From positions 659,294-723,293 of the forward strand of contig JACKNO010000002.1 of assembly GCA_024234815.1 (NCBI GenBank): a stretch of DNA of 64,000 nucleotides, read 5' to 3'. Source of the DNA: Pseudomonadales bacterium (lineage in GTDB: Bacteria; Pseudomonadota; Gammaproteobacteria; Pseudomonadales; Halieaceae). Positions 7,929-16,360 of the stretch are shown one piece after another. Position numbers and translations under genes: made by a program. How positions within the stretch are numbered: the first letter of the stretch is position 1; every line of letters begins with the position of its first letter. The notes below the pieces were generated by a model. It did not search any database and was not told where the DNA came from. It saw only the letters and a program-made list of their open reading frames with translations.

Positions 7929-8336
7929 ATGACCGATCTGCGCGCAACCTACTCACGGGGCCAGTTGGCAAAATTGACAGGTGTCAAAGGTGAAACCATC
8001 CGGTACTACGAAAAGTGCGGATTACTCGATGAGCCAGAAAGAAGTGGAGGTGGCCACCGGATATACACCGAAGACCAGGCAGCGAGGCTGAAATTTATTC
8101 GCCGTTGTCGTGAACTCGGGTTTTCGATCAGTGAGATTACTGGATTGCTTGGACTGGCAGACTCTAAAGGGCAGACCTGTGAACAGGTTCGCCTGACGAC
8201 GGCAACACACCTCGATGACGTACAGGATAAGATCAAAGACTTGAAGAAAATGGAGCAAACTCTGAAGGACTTGATAGATCAGTGCATGGCCAACTCATCA
8301 CCAAGCTGCCCTATTATTGATGTGCTTTTTTCCTGA
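7929..8336 (+). CDS. merR: MerR-family regulator, Hg(II)-type cysteine pattern
   Basis: 135 residues. The N-terminal helix-turn-helix (GQLAKLTGVKGETIRYYEKC) is typical MerR. Cys84, Cys119 and Cys127 have nearly the spacing of the Hg(II) ligands of Tn501 MerR (82, 117, 126), and the ending CPIIDVLFS resembles MerR's CPII tail. It is divergent from merC and the GDCCVxC gene and probably controls both through the operator at 7891-7921. Mercury is the best guess for the inducer. Confidence 0.8.
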   Translation: MTDLRATYSRGQLAKLTGVKGETIRYYEKCGLLDEPERSGGGHRIYTEDQAARLKFIRRCRELGFSISEITGLLGLADSKGQTCEQVRLTTATHLDDVQDKIKDLKKMEQTLKDLIDQCMANSSPSCPIIDVLFS

Positions 8337-8831
8337 TTCCCGGTGGCCGTAATCCACTCGATATGCGCCCTTAGGCAGACCACCCTTTGGTAGCCCGGTC
8401 CTACGACATCGCTCGGGATATTAGACGGGAAGAATTTGGCTGGCTGATACCACCTATCAACTCATTAACCCCGTAGAGTCGGCTTCTTTTTCGCTGCCAA
8501 ACTACTCTCCCCGCTGCTCTATTTGTAAAAATGTGAATTTTCACAATATTAACAATATCCTTCAGGAGAAGTACTTGCCCGCCAGTCATGGCGGGGCATT
8601 CAAGGCACATCAATTTCTATATCATGTAATATTATCTATATAAATCAATATGTTATGTGCGTCAAATTTTTTCCGAGGTGTTGACAACTTATTTCAAATA
8701 CTGAGTATGGAGGGTAAGAGGACTGGAGCAAATAGCTCCTGGCATTAAGTAAATGAATAGAGGACGACTAAATCTAGCCCGAATACTAGAAACCGAATTG
8801 GAGTTTTTGCGCTCTGGGTTGGTGGCATCTC
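8337..8831. other. 495-bp gap before excisionase, with a 28-codon ORF
   Basis: Most of this gap is AT-rich with no convincing gene. TTGACA at 8681-8686 could be a -35 element. A 28-codon ORF at 8753-8839 (starts MNRGRLNLARIL) ends inside the start of the excisionase-like gene and could couple its translation. The small ORF has no strong ribosome site and may be chance. Confidence 0.3.
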
Positions 8832-9197
8832 ATGACTAATCAAATGATGCTTCAAATAACCGAAATCACCCTTGAGATGTACTCGACCCTCACCGGTTTT
8901 TCGGTCCCAACACTGAGAGGACGAATTAGAGACGGGCACTGGATAGAGGGTACCGAGTACGTAAAGAACTTCAGTGGAAAAATAGTAGTCAGCATACCGG
9001 CAGCGCAAGCCTGGGAGAGAAAACCGTGGCAAGACAAGAAGGCAAATGTGGATCAGTCGGTGAATCGCGAGGAAAGCTTGTTTTGCGATTCTGGTGGCGT
9101 GACCCCAATGGAGACCCTTACTCGGAATACCGATGGACGGTCTCCACGGGTGAAGCGTCGACCGAGGACTCAAGAATCCGAGCAAAAGTGCGCCTAG
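8832..9197 (+). CDS. Excisionase-like small DNA-binding protein
   Basis: 121 residues. Residues ~15-65 have the form of small excisionase/AlpA-like proteins found just before tyrosine integrases: a helix-turn-helix-like TGFSVPTLRGRIRDG, then WIEGTEYVKN, then a short hairpin IVVSIPAAQAWE. The final 55 residues overlap the integrase gene by 172 bp and look less protein-like, so the functional part may be only the first ~70 residues. It should help direct excision of the island. Confidence 0.6.
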   Translation: MTNQMMLQITEITLEMYSTLTGFSVPTLRGRIRDGHWIEGTEYVKNFSGKIVVSIPAAQAWERKPWQDKKANVDQSVNREESLFCDSGGVTPMETLTRNTDGRSPRVKRRPRTQESEQKCA

Positions 9198-10154
9198 AAA
9201 AAATCGTAGCTCTCATAAGATCCAGCGCATTCTTCCCTTGCAAGGAGTTTCCAGACTCGAAGATCGCGGATTTTTGCCAGTGTCCTAACTGCGCTGTAGT
9301 TGAGCCGCTCTCTCGATCCCACAAGGCTCCAAAAACACTAGGGGAATTGTTTGCCCACTATAAGATTCACGAAGCGAATCGTGCGTCTGGAGATAACAAA
9401 ATTATCGAGTCGACGTCGTGGGGGACAAAATTGGGATGCATGAGAGCACTTGAGAAGGAGCCTGAATGGTTCGAAGGTGACGAAATTTGCTCTCTGACAC
9501 CGCTGACGGACTATAAAATACAAGATCTCTCACCGGAGTGGGTGAGGGATTGGCTGGTGCGGTTCCAACATCGCCTCGAGCTCACCGAAAAAGGGAATCC
9601 TCCCGCCACCACACGCTACATGAACAATATCCTGTCCGCTATTCGAGGAGCTCTTAAGTATGGGCGCTTCAAACGTTGGTGGAGGAGCCACCCGCTGCTG
9701 GATCATGAAGGGGCGCTTGTAGAGGCAACCAAACTTGAACGAAGTAAAAAGTTGAATAAAACGCTGAACAAACCATTCACCCTGCTTGAGAGAGATAGAA
9801 TTCTGTCACACCTTCACGACTGGTGGCTGCAATGTGACGAGGGGGCATACAACGGTAAGGAAAAGCCTCGCCGGCTCTTCATCTACCACTATGTAGTCAT
9901 CGGTTTCAACACTGGGCTAAGAAGTCCGTCAGAGATGACGGCGCTCGAATGGGGAGACATAGACTACGCACGTCGGACAATTTCCGTGCGAAAATCTAGA
10001 GAAGCTTCGGGACGTATCGACGAACAAATCGTCAGATCGTATACAAAAACCATTAAGCATCGCGAGGTGCCAATTAACGACGCAGTAATGAAATCCCTCA
10101 GAGCACTGGAGGAACACCGGCAAGAAGGTGCTGACTGGGTATTTTGGAATCCAC
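9026..10154 (+). pseudogene. Tyrosine integrase, 5' part, interrupted by IS21-family element
   Basis: Starts at a GTG at 9026 (MARQEGKCGSVGESRGKLV, an arm-binding-type N-terminus with a basic strand-rich region). It contains a core-binding domain and the first catalytic box with Arg299 (GLRSPSEMTALEW) and a Lys in KTIKHREVPI. The frame is cut after codon 376 where the IS begins. Removing the IS and one copy of ATCCAC joins codon CGC and continues in frame at 12759. The restored protein is about 489 residues. As it stands the product lacks the catalytic tyrosine, so the island should be immobile unless another integrase acts on it. Confidence 0.88.
10149..10154. repeat. Target-site duplication ATCCAC, left copy
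   Basis: ATCCAC directly precedes the IS terminal TGCGTA and is repeated at 12753-12758 after the other end. Six base pairs is within the 4-8 bp usual for IS21-family elements. Confidence 0.88.
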
Positions 10155-10258
10155 TGCGTAAACCGCCGAAGTCTGCCACCCATTCCACGTGAAGCCTGCC
10201 ACCCAAACCGGAGCAAAGCTGCCACCCACCGGAGCGTAGCGACGCGGGGTTTGCATTG

Positions 10259-11014
10259 TTACTCGGAACCGGTGGTGCTCGTCAACTTTGCCTGGCGTTT
10301 TCGCATGGACTCTCCTCTCAAATTGATCTTGTAAGCGTTGTGGACCAGCCGATCCAGGATGGCGTCAGCCAGCGTCGGATCGCCGATGACTGCATGCCAC
10401 TCGTCGATGGGCAACTGGCTGGTGGCCACCGTTGAGCGGGTGCCGTGCCGATCCTCCAGAACCTCCAGCAGGTCCCGCCGGTTCTCGGCGTTGAGTTTCA
10501 TCAGGCCCCAGTCGTCCAGGATCAGGACATCGACTTTGGCCAGGTCGGCCAGCAGCTTCGGGTAGCGCCCGTCGCCTTTGGCGACCATCAGTTCCCGCAA
10601 CAGCCGGGTCAGTCGAATGTACTGGGCGGTGTAGCCCTCGCGGCAGGCTTTTTGAGCCAGCGCGCAGGCCAACCAGGTCTTGCCCACCCCGGTAGGACCG
10701 GTGATCAACACATTGAGGTGCTCTTTCACCCACTGGCAGGTCGCAAGGGATTGGATCAGCCCCTTGTCCAACCCCCGGGACTGCCGGTAATCGATGTCCT
10801 CCAGCGCCGCATTGTGCCGGAGCCGGGCCCGCCGTAACCGATTGGTAAGACGGCGGTTCTCACGTTCAGTGATCTCCCGGTCCACCAGCAGCCCGAGGCG
10901 TTCCTCGAAGGCCAGTTCGTCGATGTCCGGCATGGCCATCTGGTCGGCCAGGGCCGCCACCATGCCGGTAAATTTGAGGGCCTGGAGCTTGTCCAGGGTG
11001 GGATGTTTCAACAT
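10259..11014 (-). CDS. istB: IS21-family helper ATPase IstB
   Basis: 251 residues from ATG at 11014, chosen because GGAG lies 7 bp before it; a TTG at 11029 would overlap istA by 4 bp. An N-terminal helical region is followed by an AAA+ domain with Walker A GPTGVGKT (~residues 106-113) and Walker B VLILDDWG. IstB binds target DNA as an ATP-dependent oligomer and activates IstA. Length matches the family (about 250). Confidence 0.95.
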   Translation of the reverse strand: MLKHPTLDKLQALKFTGMVAALADQMAMPDIDELAFEERLGLLVDREITERENRRLTNRLRRARLRHNAALEDIDYRQSRGLDKGLIQSLATCQWVKEHLNVLITGPTGVGKTWLACALAQKACREGYTAQYIRLTRLLRELMVAKGDGRYPKLLADLAKVDVLILDDWGLMKLNAENRRDLLEVLEDRHGTRSTVATSQLPIDEWHAVIGDPTLADAILDRLVHNAYKINLRGESMRKRQAKLTSTTGSE

Positions 11015-11025
11015 GGTGCTCTCCT

Positions 11026-12567
11026 TCAATGGTAGTACGCGGGACCGCGGATATTGTCGTGGGCGTCCGGCAGCGGCAGCTCCTGCTGCTCTTCCACGGG
11101 TTGCTCATCCAGCCGATGCTTGAGGATGGATTCGATGCTCTTGTAGCGGCAGCTGCCCAGGGTCAGTGCCCGCCGGCAGGCGGCCTCCAGGCGTTCGTCC
11201 CCGTAGACCTTGCCCAGGCGCAATATGCCCAGACAGGATCGGTAGGCCTGTTGCGGGTGCTTGCGCGATCCCAGTACGGTCTGGATCAGCTTCTCGGTAG
11301 CCGGCCCGGTCTTGGCGGCCCACCGCATCAAGCGTTCGGGCGACCACTCCCCGGCCTGGCGGTGCGATTCGGGCATATGTCCGGAGTCGGTGGTATGGCG
11401 CCCCTTCTGGTGCGAACGCACATGGCTGGCCACCCGGTTACCCCGGTGGAAACACTCGATGGTGTTGCGGGTGATACGCACGTCGACCTCACGCTTGATC
11501 AGGGCATAGGGCACCGAGTAGTAGTGCCCCTCAATGGCCACGTGGTAATCGATGTGCACCCGGGCTTTCTTCCACTCGGCATAGACGTAGGGTTCTGCCG
11601 GTAGCACTTGCAGCGCCGGGCGATCCAGTTGCTCGAAGTGCTCGCGGCGGCTGCCCGGCAGTTTGCGGAAGGTCCGGTTATTGAGCTTCTCCAACAGCTC
11701 ACCGATGACACCATTGAGTTCCAGCAGGGAGAAGAACTGGCGGTGGCGCAGGGCGGCCAGAATCCAGCGTTCCACCACCAGTACCCCGCTCTCCGCCTTG
11801 GCCTTGTCCCGGGGGTGACGAACCCGCGCCGGGAATACTGCCACGCCGTAATGAGAGGCCATGTCCTGGTAGGTCGGATTGGCATCGGGCTCGTAGCGGT
11901 GGGCTTTGCTGACGCCGGAGCGCAGGTTGTCTGGCACGACTAGTTCCGGCACGCCCCCCAGGAACCGGAAGGTGCGGACATGGGAGCCTATCCAGTCCGG
12001 CAGGCTCTGGCTCCAGGTCGCCTCGGCATAGGTGTAGTTGGAGGCGCCCAGCACTGCCACAAAGATCTGGGCCTCGCGGATCTCGCCCGTCAATCGATCG
12101 ATAATCGGGACGGTCTGGCCGGCGTAATCGACAAACAGTTTCTCACCGGCCCGGTGGTCCTGGCGCATGACCACATCCAGCTTGCCCCGCCAAGCCCGGT
12201 AATGTTCACAAAACCAGCTGTACTGATAGCCGTCAGGGTTCGCTTGGCGGTATTCCTGCCACAGCAGGAACAGGGTGACGCTCTTGTACTTGAGTTCCCG
12301 GCGGATAGACGCCCAGTCGGGAATGCCGCGGGCATCTGCCGGCAAGGCTGGTGGCGGTGGGAACAACAGCCGCTCCAGGTGGGCATCGTCCAGGTCGGAC
12401 GGCAGTGGCCAAGTCAGACCGGCCTCGTCGGCCCGGCGCAGGTATTCACTGACGGTGGGGCGGCCAATCCCGCAGGCCGCGGCGATCCGCCGGTTGCTCA
12501 GGCCTTTGGCCCATTTGAGGCGCAAGACCTCTTTGATTTTACGCATGGATAACCTCTTCGCTGGCAT
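11026..12567 (-). CDS. istA: IS21-family transposase IstA
   Basis: 513 residues. An N-terminal helix-turn-helix (SNRRIAAACGIGRPTVSEYL) is followed by the RNase H-like catalytic core with Asp147 (FVDYAG), Asp213 (PDNL) and Glu259 (KAKAE), the expected DDE triad. A beta-barrel-like C-terminal region follows (EGHYYSVP). Length and order istA-istB are normal. No frameshift is visible, so the element should be competent. Confidence 0.95.
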   Translation of the reverse strand: MPAKRLSMRKIKEVLRLKWAKGLSNRRIAAACGIGRPTVSEYLRRADEAGLTWPLPSDLDDAHLERLLFPPPPALPADARGIPDWASIRRELKYKSVTLFLLWQEYRQANPDGYQYSWFCEHYRAWRGKLDVVMRQDHRAGEKLFVDYAGQTVPIIDRLTGEIREAQIFVAVLGASNYTYAEATWSQSLPDWIGSHVRTFRFLGGVPELVVPDNLRSGVSKAHRYEPDANPTYQDMASHYGVAVFPARVRHPRDKAKAESGVLVVERWILAALRHRQFFSLLELNGVIGELLEKLNNRTFRKLPGSRREHFEQLDRPALQVLPAEPYVYAEWKKARVHIDYHVAIEGHYYSVPYALIKREVDVRITRNTIECFHRGNRVASHVRSHQKGRHTTDSGHMPESHRQAGEWSPERLMRWAAKTGPATEKLIQTVLGSRKHPQQAYRSCLGILRLGKVYGDERLEAACRRALTLGSCRYKSIESILKHRLDEQPVEEQQELPLPDAHDNIRGPAYYH

Positions 12568-12752
12568 CGGACCCCCTCCGGTTGGAAAGGGGCAGAATAC
12601 CGGTTAGTTATCCCGCGTCGGTTGGCTCCGAAGGGTGATCTCAGGCAGCCTGCCGGGGTGGCAGCTTTGCCGTGGAATCAGTGGCAGCTTTCGCGTGGAA
12701 TGGGTGGCAGGCTTCGTCTGGAATCAGTGGCAGGCTTGGTCTGGAATACGCA

Positions 12753-13099
12753 ATCCACGCGCGGACAATAAAAATCCGTTCAGAATATCAAACGGTTGGG
12801 CACCATTGACTGGGGAGAAGCGTATCAGATATCCCTTTGAGCGATGCCTAAAGAAGCTTCAAATACCCTCGCCAACCCACAGCGGGCAATATCGAATGAG
12901 ACACACGTTTACAACCCTCGTACTGGACAACACCGACATGACAGATGCAAAAGTGGCGGCTTTAATCGGAGACGCAGTTGAAACCATGAAGGCTAACTAC
13001 CAAGGACATTGTCGAAACCGGTGGCGTGCAGAAGACGATGTGGAACAACTGAACGCGCTGAACAGCTTTGCCCCTGGGCAGCTTCGAGAAGTGAAATAA
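12753..13099 (+). pseudogene. Tyrosine integrase, 3' part after the IS
   Basis: After the right-hand ATCCAC the integrase frame resumes as RADNKNPF. It carries the second catalytic box QYRMRHTFTT and the tyrosine box MKANYQGH with the nucleophile Tyr. The usual first His of HxxR appears as Tyr (YRMR), an uncommon change. The fragment has no start of its own. It ends 68 bp from the 3' end of tRNA-Pro, as expected for an integrase next to its attachment site. Confidence 0.85.
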
Positions 13100-13123
13100 G
13101 TTTTCTGGCGACACTGTGGATAC

Positions 13124-13150
13124 AAAAAAAGGGCCATGCAGTAAGCCCTT
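13124..13150 (-). terminator. Terminator downstream of tRNA-Pro
   Basis: On the minus strand the stem AAGGGC/GCCCTT (loop 10) is followed by seven T. It lies 17 bp past the tRNA-Pro 3' end. On the plus strand it could also end the integrase transcript, with a weaker T-run. Confidence 0.75.
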
Positions 13151-13167
13151 GATTTTAATAGAAAAAT

Positions 13168-13245
<78 letters not shown>

Positions 13246-13306
13246 TAAGGATTTCGCCAGATTGGCGAGGGCGGCATTATACTCAATACCGCCGGTGATA
13301 CAAAGG

Positions 13307-13669
13307 CTATTTGGCCGGCTGTAGCGCCTCGAGAAGTTCTTCGAGGTCCTGAATCGTTTCCTTGATTATTGCCTGGATTTCGGGGGCCAGAGTCTCGCCG
13401 CCCTCGTCAGTCATTCGCAGTCTGGCACCGCCTATGGTGTAACCCTGATCGTACAAAAGGCTGCGGATCTGGCGGATGGTGAGCACATCGTCACGCTGGT
13501 AGTAACGGCGGTTGCCGCGACGCTTGACGGGTTTGAGTTGCGGGAATTCCTGCTCCCAGTACCGCAGGACGTGGGGTTTAACTGCACACAGCTCGCTGAC
13601 TTCACCTATCGTGAAATAGCGTTTTCCGGGAATGGCGGGCAGCTCATTGTTGTGACTCGGTTCCAGCAT
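13307..13669 (-). CDS. MerR-family regulator of the ihfA locus
   Basis: 120 residues, with a MerR winged helix (YFTIGEVSELCAVKPHVLRY) and then a short coiled-coil-like C-terminus without metal-binding cysteines. A MerR-like gene directly after ihfA is a conserved arrangement in Pseudomonas and related gammaproteobacteria. Its ligand and targets are not known. The start overlaps the end of ihfA by 26 bp, so the two are translated together. Confidence 0.9.
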   Translation of the reverse strand: MLEPSHNNELPAIPGKRYFTIGEVSELCAVKPHVLRYWEQEFPQLKPVKRRGNRRYYQRDDVLTIRQIRSLLYDQGYTIGGARLRMTDEGGETLAPEIQAIIKETIQDLEELLEALQPAK

Positions 13670-13952
13670 ATGCTTCTACTCGGGCTTTGAGCTTCTGGCC
13701 TGGACGAAAGGTGACTACCCGGCGGGCCGATATGGGTATCTCCTCGCCTGTTTTTGGGTTCCGGCCGGGGCGCTGGCTCTTGTTGCGCAGGTCAAAATTG
13801 CCAAAGCCTGACAGCTTCACCTGCTCGTTGTTTTCGAGGCACCCGCGGATTTCCTCGAAGAACAGCTCTACAATTTCCTTGGCTTCCCGCTTGTTGAGCC
13901 CAAGCTCTTCAAACAGGCGTTCAGCCATTTCAGATTTTGTGAGAGCGCCCAT
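13644..13952 (-). CDS. ihfA: Integration host factor alpha subunit
   Basis: 102 residues of the HU/IHF fold. It has the DNA-binding arm with the conserved RPGRNPKTGE Pro tip that intercalates to bend DNA, and GFGNFDLRNK in the core. Heterodimer partner is IhfB, encoded elsewhere. It is the last part of the thrS-infC-rpmI-rplT-pheST operon and begins 11 bp after pheT. Besides chromosome architecture, IHF also serves integrase complexes, so it may assist the neighbouring island. Confidence 0.97.
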   Translation of the reverse strand: MGALTKSEMAERLFEELGLNKREAKEIVELFFEEIRGCLENNEQVKLSGFGNFDLRNKSQRPGRNPKTGEEIPISARRVVTFRPGQKLKARVEAYAGTESQQ

Positions 13953-13963
13953 CTTTCCGTTAC

Positions 13964-16339
13964 CTAGTTCCTAAGCTCGGCTTTAAAGTTTTTTTGCAGA
14001 GAATCAATGACTTGATTGACTGCCTGATTGACATCTTCCTCGCCAAGAGTGCGTGAATGATCGCGGAATGTCAAACCCAATGCGAGGCTTTTCCTTTTAG
14101 GATCAATACCTTTGCCCTCATAGACATCAAAAAGCCTTAAGTCCCTGAGGTAACTACCTGCCGTCGCTCGAACATTTGCGACAACGTCCGCCGCGGCCAC
14201 CGATTTGTCAACCACGATGGCAAGGTCCCGGCGAACCCCGGGAAACCTGGAAAGCTCCGCAAATGAAGGTACCGAACCCGCCAGGACCGCATCCAGATCA
14301 ATTTCACACAGGAACAGGGGGGCCGCAAGATCGAGCTCAGCCTGGGCCGTGGGATGCAGAGCACCCAATCGCCCTACCGTTTCCCCCCGCCTGATGATAT
14401 TCGCCGTCTGGCCCGGGTGCAGAGCCGGGCTCTGCCCGGGGCTGAACTGCACGCCGTCGGGGTCGCGGTTGAGCGCGAACACGCTCTCGACATCGCCCTT
14501 GAGATCGAAAAAATCTGCCGCCTGGCTCGCCACCGCCCAGGACTCCCCGAAGCGCTGCCCGGTAATCACCATGGCCAGGGTAGGAACCTGGAGCAAGCCC
14601 TGCTCGCTGGGCACAAAGCGCAGCCCGGTCTCAAACAGCCGCGTCCGCGGTTGCTGGCGATTGGTATTGCGCAGCACTGCCCCGACCAGGCCGGGCAGCA
14701 GACTGGTACGCATGACCGCCATGTCCGAGGATATCGGGTTGCTCAGCGCAACCGGTGAAATTTCGGGGTCAAACAAGCGTTGCAGCTGCGGATCGACAAA
14801 GCTGTAGGTAATTGCCTCGCGATACCCGCGCGCGGCCAGATGACGACGTAACGGACGGATGGACAGCTGTGCCTCGGATCTCGCGGGCATCACCAGCTCC
14901 GCGCGAATATTGGTGGCGGGCAGGCGGTTGTACCCGTAAACGCGAGCGAGTTCTTCCAGCAGATCCGCCTCAATGGCCATGTCGAAGCGCCAGCTCGGCA
15001 CACTGCATACCCAGCCGTCATCGCTGGCGGATACGCCCAGCCCGAGCCCCGTGAAGATGCGTTCTACCTCCGCATCAGGCAGCTCCAGTCCCAGCATCCT
15101 GGCAATACGGTCTTTGCGCAGGCGAACCGCCGGGCGCTGCGGCAGGTTCTCCGCAGATACCGCCTGCGCTATCGGTCCAGCTTCACCACCGACGATATCA
15201 AGTAACAGCTGGCTGGCACGTTCCATGGCCGCCTCCTGTAACTCGAAATCCACTCCCCGCTCGAAACGGTGAGAGGACTCGGTGTGCAGGCCGTAAGAGC
15301 GCGCCTTTCCGGACAGCATGTCCGGGTTGAAAAACGCGGCCTCCAGCAGAATATTGCGGCTGTTCTCACTAACGGCCGACGCCTCGCCGCCCATAATGCC
15401 GGCAATCGCCAGCGGGCCGGAATGATCGGCGATCACCAGGGTTTCGGGCTTCAGTTCCACGGTCTGGCCGTCGAGCAGCTCCAGCGACTCGCCGGGCTGC
15501 GCCGTGCGCACCACGATGCCCCCTTGCAGCCTGTCCAGGTCAAAGGCATGCATGGGCTGGCCCAGTTCCAGCAGCACGTAGTTGGTCACGTCCACCACCG
15601 CGTCAATGCTCCGAATACCGCTACGGCGCAGTTTCTCCTGCAACCAGAGCGGGCTGGGGCGGGACACGTCCACGCCGCGAATGACACGGCCAAGATAGCG
15701 CGGGCAGCGATCCGGAGCCTGCAGCTCAACCGCCAGCACATCCTCTATAGTCGCGCTGACCTTGTCAAAGGTCGGCGGCTGAACTGGCAGGGCGTTCAAC
15801 AGCCCCACCTCGCGCGCGATACCGGTCATGCCCAGGCAGTCCGCGCGGTTGGGAGTGAGGCCAATTTCAATGACCTTGTCATCCAGCGCCAGGTACTCAC
15901 GCAGGTCGGCGCCTATGGGCGCGTCCGCGGCCAATTCCATCAGACCATCATTGTCTTCGGAGATGCCCAGTTCCTTGCTGGCACACAACATGCCGCTGGA
16001 TTCCACGCCACGCAGCTTTGCCGGCTTGATCCTGAAATCACCGGGCAGCACCGCGCCTACCTTCGCCAGGGGCGCAACCAGACCCTCCCTGGCATTGGGC
16101 GCACCGCAGACGATCTGTACAATTTCGCTGCCCGCGTCCACCTGACACACCCGCAACTTATCGGCATCCGGATGCGGCTGGGCGCTGATTATTTTCGCCA
16201 CCACCACTTCGCTGAAAGCACCCGCCACCGGATCGATGGCATCCACTTCCAATCCGGCCATGGTGATCTGGTGAGCCAGTTCCTCGCTGGTCAGCGCCGG
16301 GTTTACCCACTCGCGCAACCACTGTTCGCTAATCTTCAC
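13964..16339 (-). CDS. pheT: Phenylalanyl-tRNA synthetase beta subunit
   Basis: 791 residues, the usual bacterial length. Order: an N-terminal EMAP/tRNA-binding-like domain (~39-150), the B3/B4 editing domain, B5 (DNA-binding-like), the catalytic-like but inactive domain, and a C-terminal FDX-ACB anticodon-binding domain (from SELSRFPGVRRDLAIVV). With PheS it forms the heterotetramer that charges tRNA-Phe and clears mischarged Tyr. The gap to pheS is 21 bp. Confidence 0.97.
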   Translation of the reverse strand: MKISEQWLREWVNPALTSEELAHQITMAGLEVDAIDPVAGAFSEVVVAKIISAQPHPDADKLRVCQVDAGSEIVQIVCGAPNAREGLVAPLAKVGAVLPGDFRIKPAKLRGVESSGMLCASKELGISEDNDGLMELAADAPIGADLREYLALDDKVIEIGLTPNRADCLGMTGIAREVGLLNALPVQPPTFDKVSATIEDVLAVELQAPDRCPRYLGRVIRGVDVSRPSPLWLQEKLRRSGIRSIDAVVDVTNYVLLELGQPMHAFDLDRLQGGIVVRTAQPGESLELLDGQTVELKPETLVIADHSGPLAIAGIMGGEASAVSENSRNILLEAAFFNPDMLSGKARSYGLHTESSHRFERGVDFELQEAAMERASQLLLDIVGGEAGPIAQAVSAENLPQRPAVRLRKDRIARMLGLELPDAEVERIFTGLGLGVSASDDGWVCSVPSWRFDMAIEADLLEELARVYGYNRLPATNIRAELVMPARSEAQLSIRPLRRHLAARGYREAITYSFVDPQLQRLFDPEISPVALSNPISSDMAVMRTSLLPGLVGAVLRNTNRQQPRTRLFETGLRFVPSEQGLLQVPTLAMVITGQRFGESWAVASQAADFFDLKGDVESVFALNRDPDGVQFSPGQSPALHPGQTANIIRRGETVGRLGALHPTAQAELDLAAPLFLCEIDLDAVLAGSVPSFAELSRFPGVRRDLAIVVDKSVAAADVVANVRATAGSYLRDLRLFDVYEGKGIDPKRKSLALGLTFRDHSRTLGEEDVNQAVNQVIDSLQKNFKAELRN

Positions 16340-16360
16340 TCTATCTACTCCCGGAAATGG

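Larger units (their letters stand above)
10155..12752 (-). mobile_element. IS21-family insertion sequence, complete, 2598 bp
   Basis: The ends are TGCGTA and TACGCA, an inverted match beginning TG and ending CA as in IS21. Both ends carry several tandem copies of a ~22-bp unit around CTGCCACC-ATTCCA: three at the left end and four at the right end, in opposite orientation. These are the multiple transposase-binding repeats typical of IS21. It holds istA and istB on the minus strand and is flanked by the duplicated ATCCAC. Both genes look intact, so it may still be active. Confidence 0.92.
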
